From positions 1 through 64,000 of the forward strand of contig CP167917.1 of the NCBI GenBank assembly GCA_041504365.1: DNA of 64,000 nucleotides, given 5' to 3'. The position numbers and the translations under genes are program-made. Below, piece after piece: positions 22,380 through 29,013 of this stretch; positions within the stretch are counted from its first letter, which is position 1; each line of letters opens with the position of its first letter. Below the pieces are notes generated by a model that made no database searches, was not told the origin of the DNA, and saw only the letters and a program-made list of their open reading frames with translations. Source of the stretch: Dryocola sp. LX212. GTDB taxonomy: Bacteria > Pseudomonadota > Gammaproteobacteria > Enterobacterales > Enterobacteriaceae.

Positions 22380-22409
22380 TTTACACCGTCTGAAACTTCA
22401 TCGTATATT
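22380..22409 (+). promoter_or_regulatory. Promoter of the IstR-like small RNA
   Basis: TTTACA (22380-22385) and TATATT (22404-22409) with an 18-base spacer form a sigma-70 type promoter. The expected start, 7 bases downstream at 22416, is the first base of the sequence that aligns with the 5' end of E. coli IstR-1. Confidence 0.6.
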
Positions 22410-22415
22410 TTGAAC

Positions 22416-22505
22416 GTTGGTATATTACGATGTGCGAAGCAGTTGCGTCCCATACGCGCTCAATGCAGTAAAAACAAACGACCCCGCCTCACCAGCGGGG
22501 TTTTT
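22416..22505 (+). ncRNA. istR: Candidate IstR-like small RNA
   Basis: No ORF covers this stretch. It begins GTTGGTATATTACGATGTGC, which resembles the IstR-1 start as I recall it (GTTGACATAATACAGTGTGC). It ends in a clear intrinsic terminator: CCCCGC (22482-22487) pairs with GCGGGG (22495-22500), followed by five Ts. In E. coli, IstR lies between emrD and ilvB and represses the toxin mRNA tisB, which is transcribed divergently. Here I could not find a TisB-like frame on the opposite strand between 22140 and 22410. The identification rests on position, promoter fit and recalled similarity. Confidence 0.5.
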
Positions 22506-22580
22506 GTTTTTCAGGCCAGCAAGAAAGGGATGAATAAGAAATGAAGGGCGTGCAGCTGCGGCTGAAGAAGCCTGTCGTAC

Positions 22581-22877
22581 TCAGTCAAAATAGCCGTTGG
22601 GGATCGCCTGCCCAAACCCATCGCCGCTGTCGGTACTGTTATCCCGGCGGCCACGCGCCTCAAGCCTTTGCGCACGGAGCTGTTCACTGATTTCGCGACG
22701 CTGGTCGTCACTCAGATACTCTTTGTTGTAATAAGGATCAGGATACGGCGAACGGATAAAACCCTCTTCGGCAGGCGAGTTTAAAGAACGCTGGCCGCTA
22801 CCGGCGGAGCTATCCAGCGAAGAACAGCCAGCCAGAACCAGTGGGGCCAGTAACAAGAGCGCGCGTTTATAAGCCAT
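22581..22877 (-). CDS. Small putative lipoprotein of unknown function
   Basis: The 98-residue product has a signal peptide and lipobox (MAYKRALLLLAPLVLAGCSS, with Cys18 as acylation site). The +2 residue is Ser, which favours outer-membrane sorting. The rest is polar and low in hydrophobics, with a Pro/Tyr-rich patch IRSPYPDPYYNKEYLSDDQRR and a charged helix. I do not recognise the family. It is a stand-alone gene between the small RNA and a divergently transcribed periplasmic protein. Confidence 0.75.
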   Translation of the reverse strand: MAYKRALLLLAPLVLAGCSSLDSSAGSGQRSLNSPAEEGFIRSPYPDPYYNKEYLSDDQRREISEQLRAQRLEARGRRDNSTDSGDGFGQAIPNGYFD

Positions 22878-23048
22878 TTTTCTTCACCTGTGAAAGTTTG
22901 TCCGCAGCGTATCATGAATAAACGGCCTCAGGCTGTGCTCAATCTCTCCTCAACGAAATGTTTAAACACACTCTTTCCCGCCGCTATTTACCAGTCTTTC
23001 TACGCTTAATAAGCCTGCTAATTAACCGACTAAACGCTGGAGAGAAAC

Positions 23049-23666
23049 ATGATAAAGCACCGTTTACCCGCTCTGCTGCTGGGTGCGCTGGCCCTGAGCT
23101 TTGGAGCGATGGCCGCCACGCCCGATAACGTTATCACCCCGGTTCGCGGCACGATTGAGAATGTGAACGACAATACCCTGCAGCTCACCACGCGGCAGGG
23201 CGAAAAGCTCAGCGTTGGACTGACGGACAAAACGAAGGTGAACAGCGTCAGCAGGGCGAAGATGAGTGACATCAAGCCGGATAGTTTTATCGGCACCGCC
23301 GCCGTACCCCAGGCCGATGGCACGTTAAAAGCGCTGGAAGTACATGTCTTTGCCCCAAGCCTGCGCGGCTCCGGAGAAGGCTTCAATCCGTTTGAATCCG
23401 CCAACGGGCAGGTCAACACCATGACCAACGGCACGGTCGGCAAGCTGGTCAACAGCAATGGCCGCACAATGACGGTGAAATACCACGACAAAGAAAAAAC
23501 GGTCACCGTCCCGGACGACGTCCCGGTGGTGCTGATAACCCCAGCCGATAAATCGATATTAAAACCAGGCACCAAAGTCGTGCTCTTCGCAATGAAAGAC
23601 GACAAGGGCAACGCGGTCGCCCGCGGGATTTCCGCCGGGAAGGATGGGCTGGTGCCGCCTATGTGA
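23049..23666 (+). CDS. Periplasmic protein, DUF5666-like
   Basis: The 205-residue product has a cleavable signal peptide (MIKHRLPALLLGALALSFGAMA, cut after AMA). The mature part has two similar beta-rich segments: VRGTIENVNDNTLQLTTRQG followed by TKV, and NGTVGKLVNSNGRTMTVKYHD. These look like duplicated OB-like or DUF5666-type domains. Function is unknown. The start has a good Shine-Dalgarno (GGAGAG). It is monocistronic, followed by a REP-type pair. Confidence 0.75.
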   Translation: MIKHRLPALLLGALALSFGAMAATPDNVITPVRGTIENVNDNTLQLTTRQGEKLSVGLTDKTKVNSVSRAKMSDIKPDSFIGTAAVPQADGTLKALEVHVFAPSLRGSGEGFNPFESANGQVNTMTNGTVGKLVNSNGRTMTVKYHDKEKTVTVPDDVPVVLITPADKSILKPGTKVVLFAMKDDKGNAVARGISAGKDGLVPPM

Positions 23667-23688
23667 GGGAAGAGGCTGTTGGTCACGC

Positions 23689-23766
23689 GTAGGGTGGATA
23701 AGCGACAGCGCCATCCACCAGTGTTTTGAAGCAGAAGGCGGATGGCGCAGGTTTATCCGCCCTACG
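23689..23766. repeat. Paired REP elements (BIME-like)
   Basis: GTAGGGTGGATAAGC...GCCATCCACC and, 22 bases on, GGCGGATGGCGCAGGTTTATCCGCCCTAC are two inverted REP-type palindromes in head-to-head arrangement. A near copy of the whole pair occurs at 25907-25983. Confidence 0.8.
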
Positions 23767-23786
23767 AGATCGGAGTCGAGATAAAG

Positions 23787-24131
23787 TCAGGAATCACGCT
23801 GCTTGATAAGCATCTTCGCGCCCTGATTCAGCAGATGATTAATACTCTCCCCGCTTGCCAGCGCAATACGTTCCAGCGCTGCATGGTCTTCCGGTGACAG
23901 GCGGGCAGAGATTTTCCCGCTATAGGATTTATAAGGCTCAATCCCTTATTTACTGCACGTTTCCAGAAAGAACTTCAGGGATTCCGCGCCTTCTGTTTTC
24001 AGCTCCTGAACGCTGTAGGCATAGAAATCCGCTCCGCCGTTAAAGCCGATGAACTCTCCGCGAAACATTTCAATGTCTGGTTCGAAGCTGATAACGGCCG
24101 TATGTCCGTCAATTTTGATAATGTTGTTCAT
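23787..24131 (-). pseudogene. HicB-family antitoxin gene with an internal stop
   Basis: Reading from the ATG at 24131, MNNIIKIDGHTAVISFEPDI is followed by a HicB-like fold (FRGEFIGFNGGADFYAYSVQEL), ending in KFFLETCSK and then a TAA at 23946-23948. The same frame continues past the stop with GIEPYKSYSGKISARLSPEDH and a ribbon-helix-helix tail IALASGESINHLLNQGAKMLIK to a TGA at 23787. Together this is a normal HicB of about 114 residues in which an expected AAA appears to have become TAA. No hicA toxin gene is visible next to it, so it may already have been an orphan. Confidence 0.75.
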
Positions 24132-24515
24132 GGTCAAATACCGAATTATGTACGCAACTAATAATCGCGGGTAACTAAGCACATAATATTTTATTGTGTT
24201 AAATGGTTCAGTGAATAATATTTTATTCAATATGTCATTCGCGATTACACAATTTATTCATATTGTGAATGGCTGCTTTGAATTTGTAACTATCTGGTTG
24301 CGTAACTAGAAGCCTGAATAGCAAATTATTACTTGTCTTAAATATATAGCCTCGGTGAATAAGCGGTTTGCTATCATTCATGATCCTGATGTTATTAGGC
24401 GATCACGATCACGATTTTGATCATTTGCCGTTAAATAAGGGATATAGATGTAGCACATTTTTGAATCTCACAGATATAATTTTATTGATTAATAATGATC
24501 CACAGGAGAAAAGGC
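24132..24515. other. AT-rich non-coding stretch upstream of hcp
   Basis: I see no gene in these 384 bases. Base composition drops sharply in GC compared with the core genes, which fits acquired DNA. A GATCAC repeat cluster is at about 24401-24421 and GGGATATAG lies near 24439, but no regulatory element is convincing. Promoters for the Hcp operon and for the HicB relic must be somewhere here. Confidence 0.5.
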
Positions 24516-24995
24516 ATGGCAATACCAGCTTATTTATGGATTAAGGATGATGGCGGCGCACTTATTAAAGGATCAGTAGATGTTGCTGATCGTGAGGATA
24601 GTATTGAGATTTTGAGTTTCATGCACGGCCTGAATATTCCCACGGATAACCACACGGGAAAGCTTACCGGGGTGCGAGTTCATAGCGCACTTGAGATTGA
24701 GAAAGAGTTTGATTCATCAAGCCCTTATTTATATAAAGCCGTTTCCAGTGGGCAAACTTTAAAATCCGCTGAAATTAAGTGGTATCGTATAAATCATGCG
24801 GGGCTGGAAGAAGAATATTTTAATATGCTTCTGGAAAATGTAAAAATAGTTGGGGTTAATCCAATTATGCATAATATCAAAGCAGTGCAAAACATGAATC
24901 ATCTTGAATCAGTTTGTCTTCGATATGAAAAAATAACCTGGAAGTATTGCGACGGAAATATAGTTCATACTGATACATGGAAAGAAAAAGCCTGA
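24516..24995 (+). CDS. hcp: Orphan Hcp-family T6SS tube protein
   Basis: Hcp hexamers form the inner tube of the type VI secretion system and carry small effectors out. The 159-residue product begins MAIPAYLWIKDDGGALIKGS, has the hallmark IEILSFMHGLNIPTD, and ends in the beta-strand region ESVCLRYEKITWKYCDGN. The ATG at 24516 is chosen because the Shine-Dalgarno AGGAG is at 24504; an ATG 7 codons upstream lacks one. No T6SS core genes are nearby. The next two genes look like effector and immunity, so this Hcp is likely their dedicated carrier. The DNA is AT-rich compared with flanking genes. Confidence 0.93.
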   Translation: MAIPAYLWIKDDGGALIKGSVDVADREDSIEILSFMHGLNIPTDNHTGKLTGVRVHSALEIEKEFDSSSPYLYKAVSSGQTLKSAEIKWYRINHAGLEEEYFNMLLENVKIVGVNPIMHNIKAVQNMNHLESVCLRYEKITWKYCDGNIVHTDTWKEKA

Positions 24996-25039
24996 GTTTT
25001 AATGGCGCCTTTTGCGTCATTAAAAGCATGGAGCTACAT

Positions 25040-25408
25040 ATGACATGGATATATGATGTAAATAAAAAAACGTTTTATCGAGATGGCATCTTACAATTTA
25101 AAGCCTTATACGCAGGAGTGCCAGGTTTTAAGGACGATACGCAGTATGAATCACTTGTTAATAAAGGACCATTACCGAGAGGAAAATATCTTATTGTAGG
25201 TCAGCCTTTTACTCATCCTACGGCAGGAAGATTTACACTTCGTCTTCAACCAAGTGTAAGCAACAACATGTTTGGTCGTGCTGGGTTTCTTATTCATGGT
25301 GATAGTATAAGAGAACCCGGTACAGCATCAAACGGATGTATAGTAGCAGCACCAGATAAAAGGAAAATCATATGGGAAAGTGGCGATAAGGAGTTAATAG
25401 TTAGATGA
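25040..25408 (+). CDS. Tlde1-like T6SS effector (DUF2778, L,D-transpeptidase type)
   Basis: The 122-residue product has the DUF2778 pattern: N-terminal WIYDVNKKTFYRDG, then GPLPRGKYLIVG, then FLIHGDS with His86 and ASNGCIVA with Cys100 as the probable catalytic pair. Tlde1 of Salmonella, of the same family, is a T6SS effector that damages target peptidoglycan by L,D-carboxypeptidase/transpeptidase exchange. No signal peptide is present, as expected for Hcp-borne delivery. The ATG at 25040 is preceded by GGAG. Its stop overlaps the next gene by 4 bases. Confidence 0.82.
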   Translation: MTWIYDVNKKTFYRDGILQFKALYAGVPGFKDDTQYESLVNKGPLPRGKYLIVGQPFTHPTAGRFTLRLQPSVSNNMFGRAGFLIHGDSIREPGTASNGCIVAAPDKRKIIWESGDKELIVR

Positions 25409-25848
25409 AATATAGATTATTAGTTATTAGTTTGCTGTTTTTGGTACGAGTTTCCTTCGCAACTGAATCTAAAATAAATCCGTGTGTTGTCCCAGAGTCT
25501 GCTATAGGTATTGGTATGATAGAAGCAATGGATCAGGATATGAGAATCGATATTCAAACATTGCAAAAAGATAAAACTAAAGTGACGTTGCTCAGTAACA
25601 CAACCGTGAGCGAACGACTGGCCGAACAATTTGCAATTACAGATGAAAAAAAATCTACTAACAGCTGGCTTTCCGTAAAGGATTACAAAAAAATATATCT
25701 GGAAGATAATGCGCGGAATTTAATAATAAAATATGATTTTGTGAATAAAGAAGATAAACATAACATATTTATTGTTTCAGCTTTAGTGAATGATAAGGAG
25801 TGCTCCGTCAGGTTCAATGATTACTTAATAGCGAGCCGTGGGTTTTGA
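25405..25848 (+). CDS. Probable periplasmic immunity protein for the Tlde1-like effector
   Basis: The 147-residue product starts with a signal peptide (MKYRLLVISLLFLVRVSFA) and would be periplasmic, where a peptidoglycan-attacking effector must be neutralised. I recognise no domain; the body is polar and Lys/Asp-rich, with two Cys (in NPCVVPES near residue 27 and DKECSVRF near the C-terminus) that may form a disulphide. It overlaps the effector gene by 4 bases. The role is inferred from position and export, as for Tldi1. Confidence 0.72.
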   Translation: MKYRLLVISLLFLVRVSFATESKINPCVVPESAIGIGMIEAMDQDMRIDIQTLQKDKTKVTLLSNTTVSERLAEQFAITDEKKSTNSWLSVKDYKKIYLEDNARNLIIKYDFVNKEDKHNIFIVSALVNDKECSVRFNDYLIASRGF

Positions 25849-25906
25849 TAAAAAATTTGCATGGGAATCTTTTTATTTATCTTCTACCACTGTGAAAAGC
25901 AGTCAC

Positions 25907-25983
25907 GTAGGGTGGATAAGCGGCAGCGCCATCCACCAATGTTTTGAATTAGAAGGCGGATGACGCAAGCTTATCCGCCCTAC
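25907..25983. repeat. Paired REP elements (BIME-like)
   Basis: The head-to-head pair GTAGGGTGGATAAGCGGC...GCCATCCACC and GGCGGATGACGCAAGCTTATCCGCCCTAC closely resembles the pair at 23689-23766. The two copies bracket the HicB-Hcp-Tlde1 block. Confidence 0.8.
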
Positions 25984-25988
25984 AAAAC

Positions 25989-26517
25989 CTAGTGAATTTC
26001 CGGGTTGGCGGCACCGCCAATCATTGCCAGCCCTGTCGAAACACGAACGAATCGCGGTGCTTTCAAATCCTCGGCCAGCACATCCAGCAGTTCGAACAAT
26101 AAACCAGAGATATGCTCTTCCTGATCGAATGACTGGTCCCCCTGCATTAAGAGCATGGTCAGCGCCGCGCAGTACGCACGCAGCGTTTCGGAATCCGTGG
26201 AAAGCGGGCAGCGATACTCTTCGCCCGTCTTCACCTCCACCGTCAGGCGCTCGATCAAATGCGCTGGCAGCGGCGCTTTGCACAACCTTCAATACCTCCA
26301 GCCCGGCATACAGGCGGCCATACAGCGCCATACGCCCGGTATGGTCGTGGCAATCAATCAGCTCATCGATATGCTACTGGCAGAAGTCGAGCACCTGGAA
26401 TAAATCCATGCTGACGCTAAGCGGGGTTTTTAACAGCGCGATGCGAGCCGGCTCGATTTGTGACGGATTGGTGGTGATTTCAGAGGCAGGGGTTGTGATA
26501 TTATGTTGAATAGCCAT
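25989..26517 (-). pseudogene. Unrecognised gene broken by a nonsense codon and a frameshift
   Basis: From an ATG at 26517 with a GGAG Shine-Dalgarno, the frame reads MAIQHNITTPASEITTNPSQ and on to FQVLDFCQ, then a TAG (26374-26376), then continues HIDELIDCHDHTGRMALYGRLYAGLEVLKVV. The frame shifts near 26285 and continues as CKAPLPAHLIERLTVEVKTG to a TAG after AANPEIH near 25989. The original protein would have been about 175 residues with a helical, amphipathic second half. I do not recognise the family; prophage or island origin is likely from its place on the 3' side of selC. Confidence 0.6.
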
Positions 26518-26608
26518 GGCGTTAACTCCATTAACGTTGTGGTCAGACGCCTCGGTGGTGGGTCCAAGCACTGCCGGGGCGTTGCTATTTATTGCTTCTC
26601 TTTCTGAC

Positions 26609-26654
26609 GGTAGGTACCATCAGTAAATCCACCATAAACCACTTGGTACCTACC
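26609..26654. promoter_or_regulatory. Perfect 11-bp inverted repeat abutting a start codon
   Basis: GGTAGGTACCA (26609-26619) and TGGTACCTACC (26644-26654) are exact reverse complements. The second arm ends at the base before the ATG of the small YlcI/YnfO-like gene. It lies between that gene and the divergent pseudogene, so an operator read by the small protein itself is a reasonable guess. Alternatively the repeat is an RNA hairpin hiding the start codon. Confidence 0.6.
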
Positions 26655-26819
26655 ATGCAAGACAAAAAACAAAAACTCGCCTTCGATCGACCAAAAAGTA
26701 CGATGAAGAACATTCGCTTCGAAGATGAGCTTTTGGAACAGATTGAGAAAGCTGCTGGCAAGGGGCAGTTTAGTGCCTGGGTGAAAGAAGCTTGCCGAAT
26801 GCGGTTGAATAAAAAATAG
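26655..26819 (+). CDS. YlcI/YnfO-family small protein (DUF3950, ribbon-helix-helix-like)
   Basis: The 54-residue product has a basic N-terminus (MQDKKQKLAFDRPKSTMKN), then IRFEDELLEQIEKAAG and FSAWVKEACRMRL, the pattern of the YlcI/YnfO family found in lambdoid prophages. The beta-strand followed by two helices suggests a ribbon-helix-helix DNA binder. No Shine-Dalgarno is visible before the ATG at 26655, because an inverted repeat occupies that place. An upstream in-frame TTG (26592) is a possible but unlikely start. Confidence 0.72.
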   Translation: MQDKKQKLAFDRPKSTMKNIRFEDELLEQIEKAAGKGQFSAWVKEACRMRLNKK

Positions 26820-26847
26820 AGTTTTATCATGACTATCTCAGCAGGTT

Positions 26848-27151
26848 ATGCATGACACGCATGATCTTTTCGAAATAACTTTGCTGCACACAATGGTATT
26901 GGATTAGAAAACGTAATGGTTCATTTGGTTTTTCACCCAGATATAGATTCTGATATGAAACCTCAGTATATACTCAGCCCCAGCAGCCAGATTATATTCG
27001 TGACATTGAGATGTTCTTAGAGTTAGTTAAATCGCTGCAGTGCATTATTTTGAAAAAAAAGTCAGATGTGGGAGATAAGATTCTCGATAATATTGATATA
27101 CAGAAAGGGAAAGTATATTTGTATTCTAATACTTCTTATGATTTATCGTAG
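26848..27151 (+). pseudogene. Degraded ORF next to selC
   Basis: No single frame is open, but coding-like stretches join across shifts: VMVHLVFHPDIDSDMKPQYI (from about 26912), and after a shift near 26980, PDYIRDIEMFLELVKSLQCI followed by VGDKILDNIDIQKGKVYLYS and a TAG at 27149-27151. A short frame starting MHDTHDLFEITLL at 26848 may be its beginning. I do not recognise the family. It is AT-rich and directly follows the 3' end of the selC gene, where genomic islands insert. Confidence 0.45.
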
Positions 27152-27220
27152 CTATATTGATGCGTAATTCTAATACCTTGAGAGTTAATAAATAATTTAC
27201 TGAGTTATGTACGAAAAACT

Positions 27221-27315
27221 TGGCGGAAGATCACAGGAGTTGAACCTGCCCGGCGCCGCTGGCGGCACCAACTGGATTTGAAGTCCAGCCGCCTCACCGG
27301 AGACGACGATCTTCC
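27221..27315 (-). tRNA. selC: tRNA-Sec (UCA anticodon)
   Basis: The minus strand reads GGAAGATCGTCGTCTCCGG at the 5' end and ends CTGTGATCTTCCGCCA with an encoded CCA. The 95-base length, the 8-bp acceptor stem, the long variable arm (TTGGTGCCGCCAGCGGCGCC) and the anticodon TCA in CTGGACTTCAAATCCAG are those of selenocysteine tRNA. Its 3' end faces the accessory region at 23.7-27.2 kb. The client gene fdoG, which needs UGA recoding, is in the same window. Confidence 0.97.
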
Positions 27316-27606
27316 CAGCCTTCATTGCTACATGGAGGCGGTGCGCATTATACCGAGTTTCCCGGATCCTCCAAACAATGCTTTTGTCTTTTACCGTCTT
27401 TTCCCCTCATTTTCATTACTAAAATTAAGCAGATCCGCTCACTTATCCACCAGCCCCCTACGGTTATCTTGCTAAGAGAGCGACCCGGCTCACAGTTATC
27501 AAGAATCGTAATCTGATAACCAGAAAACAGAATTCACCGCTCGCCCTCAATGCTTTACAACGTCAGACAGTGAATTTTCGCTGCCGTAAGGACAGGGGCT
27601 GTAGAG

Positions 27607-29013
27607 ATGACAAGTCAGGTACTCTCCGCGAAGGAAAAGTTTGGCTATGGCCTGGGCGACGCCGCCAGCCATATCATTTTCGATAACGTCATGATGTACA
27701 TGATGTTCTTTTACACCGACATCTTCGGCATCCCCGCCGGGTTCGTCGGCACCATGTTCCTGCTGGCCCGCGCGCTGGACGCCATCTCCGACCCCTGCAT
27801 GGGGCTGATTGCCGACCGCACCCGCAGCCGCTGGGGGAAATTCCGCCCGTGGATCTTCTTTGGCGCCATTCCGTTCGGCATCGTCTGCGTGTTCGCCTAC
27901 AGCACGCCGGATTTCGGCCTGCACGGCAAAATGATTTACGCGGCCGTCACCTACACGCTGCTGACCCTGATGTACACCGTGGTCAACATCCCCTACTGCG
28001 CGCTGGGCGGCGTCATCACTAATGACCCGTCGCAGCGCATCTCCCTGCAGTCCTGGCGCTTCGTGCTGGCGACGGCGGGCGGCATGCTCTCTACGGTGCT
28101 GATGATGCCGCTGGTGAAATTCATTGGCGGGGACGATAAAGCTTTTGGCTTCCAGGGCGGGATTGCGGTGCTCTCCGTGGTGGCATTCATCATGCTGGCG
28201 GTCTGCTTCTTTACTACCAGAGAGCGGGTGGAGGCGCCTCCGGTCAGCACCTCGGCCCGGGAAGATCTGCGCGATATCTGGCACAACGACCAGTGGCGCA
28301 TTGTCGGCCTGCTCACCATCCTCAACATTATGGCGGTCTGCATCCGCGGCGGGGCGATGATGTACTACGTCACCTGGATCCTCGGCTCCCCGCTGATGTT
28401 CACCGCCTTCCTCACCACCTACTGCGTCGGCAACCTGATCGGCAGCGCCGCCGCTAAGCCGCTTACCGACTGGAAGTGCAAGGTCAGCGTCTTCTGGTGG
28501 ACCAACGCCGCGCTGGCGGTGCTCAGCTTCGCGATGTTCTTCGTGCCGATGAGCTCGGTGGTCACCATGTTCGTCTTCATCTTCGTGATTGGCGTGCTGC
28601 ACCAGCTGGTGACGCCAATCCAGTGGGTCATGATGTCCGACACCGTGGACTATGGCGAGTGGACCAACGGCAAACGCCTTACCGGCATCAGCTTTGCGGG
28701 CACGCTGTTCGTGCTCAAGCTCGGCCTGGCCATCGGCGGGGCGCTGATCGGCTGGATGCTGGCAGGCGGCGGGTACGATGCCGGTGCCGCCACGCAAAAC
28801 AGCGCCACTATCACCATCATCATCGCGCTGTTCACCCTCTTCCCGGCGGTCTGCTACCTGATCAGCGCCGTGGTCGCCAAACGCTTCTACACCCTTAAGA
28901 CCCCGTTCCTGACGAAGATCCTCGGCGAACTGGCGGCAGGCGTGCGTCGCAACCAGCAGGATTTTGAAAACACATCGGTTTCCCGGGAATTACAGCAGGA
29001 GAACATGAAGTAA
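27607..29013 (+). CDS. yicJ: GPH-family glycoside transporter YicJ
   Basis: YicJ is a sodium- or proton-coupled glycoside-pentoside-hexuronide symporter, probably importing alpha-xylosides such as isoprimeverose for YicI. The 468 residues with 12 transmembrane helices compare with 460 in E. coli. Family hallmarks are [43 protein letters not shown] and [17 protein letters not shown]. The stop overlaps the yicI start by one base (TAATG), so the two genes are coupled. selC lies upstream on the other strand, the E. coli arrangement. Confidence 0.95.
   Translation: MTSQVLSAKEKFGYGLGDAASHIIFDNVMMYMMFFYTDIFGIPAGFVGTMFLLARALDAISDPCMGLIADRTRSRWGKFRPWIFFGAIPFGIVCVFAYSTPDFGLHGKMIYAAVTYTLLTLMYTVVNIPYCALGGVITNDPSQRISLQSWRFVLATAGGMLSTVLMMPLVKFIGGDDKAFGFQGGIAVLSVVAFIMLAVCFFTTRERVEAPPVSTSAREDLRDIWHNDQWRIVGLLTILNIMAVCIRGGAMMYYVTWILGSPLMFTAFLTTYCVGNLIGSAAAKPLTDWKCKVSVFWWTNAALAVLSFAMFFVPMSSVVTMFVFIFVIGVLHQLVTPIQWVMMSDTVDYGEWTNGKRLTGISFAGTLFVLKLGLAIGGALIGWMLAGGGYDAGAATQNSATITIIIALFTLFPAVCYLISAVVAKRFYTLKTPFLTKILGELAAGVRRNQQDFENTSVSRELQQENMK

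Noticed and set aside
22140-22410. Search for a TisB-like toxin frame on the minus strand
   Set aside because: No hydrophobic 29-residue frame rich in Leu and Ile was found, so no tisB was annotated.
23689-25983. Repeat pairs considered as a CRISPR array or as insertion-sequence ends
   Set aside because: Only two copies occur, spaced 2.2 kb apart, with REP-type palindromes and no transposase or regular spacers.
27547-28797. A 416-codon minus-strand frame antisense to yicJ
   Set aside because: It is very rich in His, Asp, Glu and Arg as in reverse reads of membrane-protein genes, and it has no start context.
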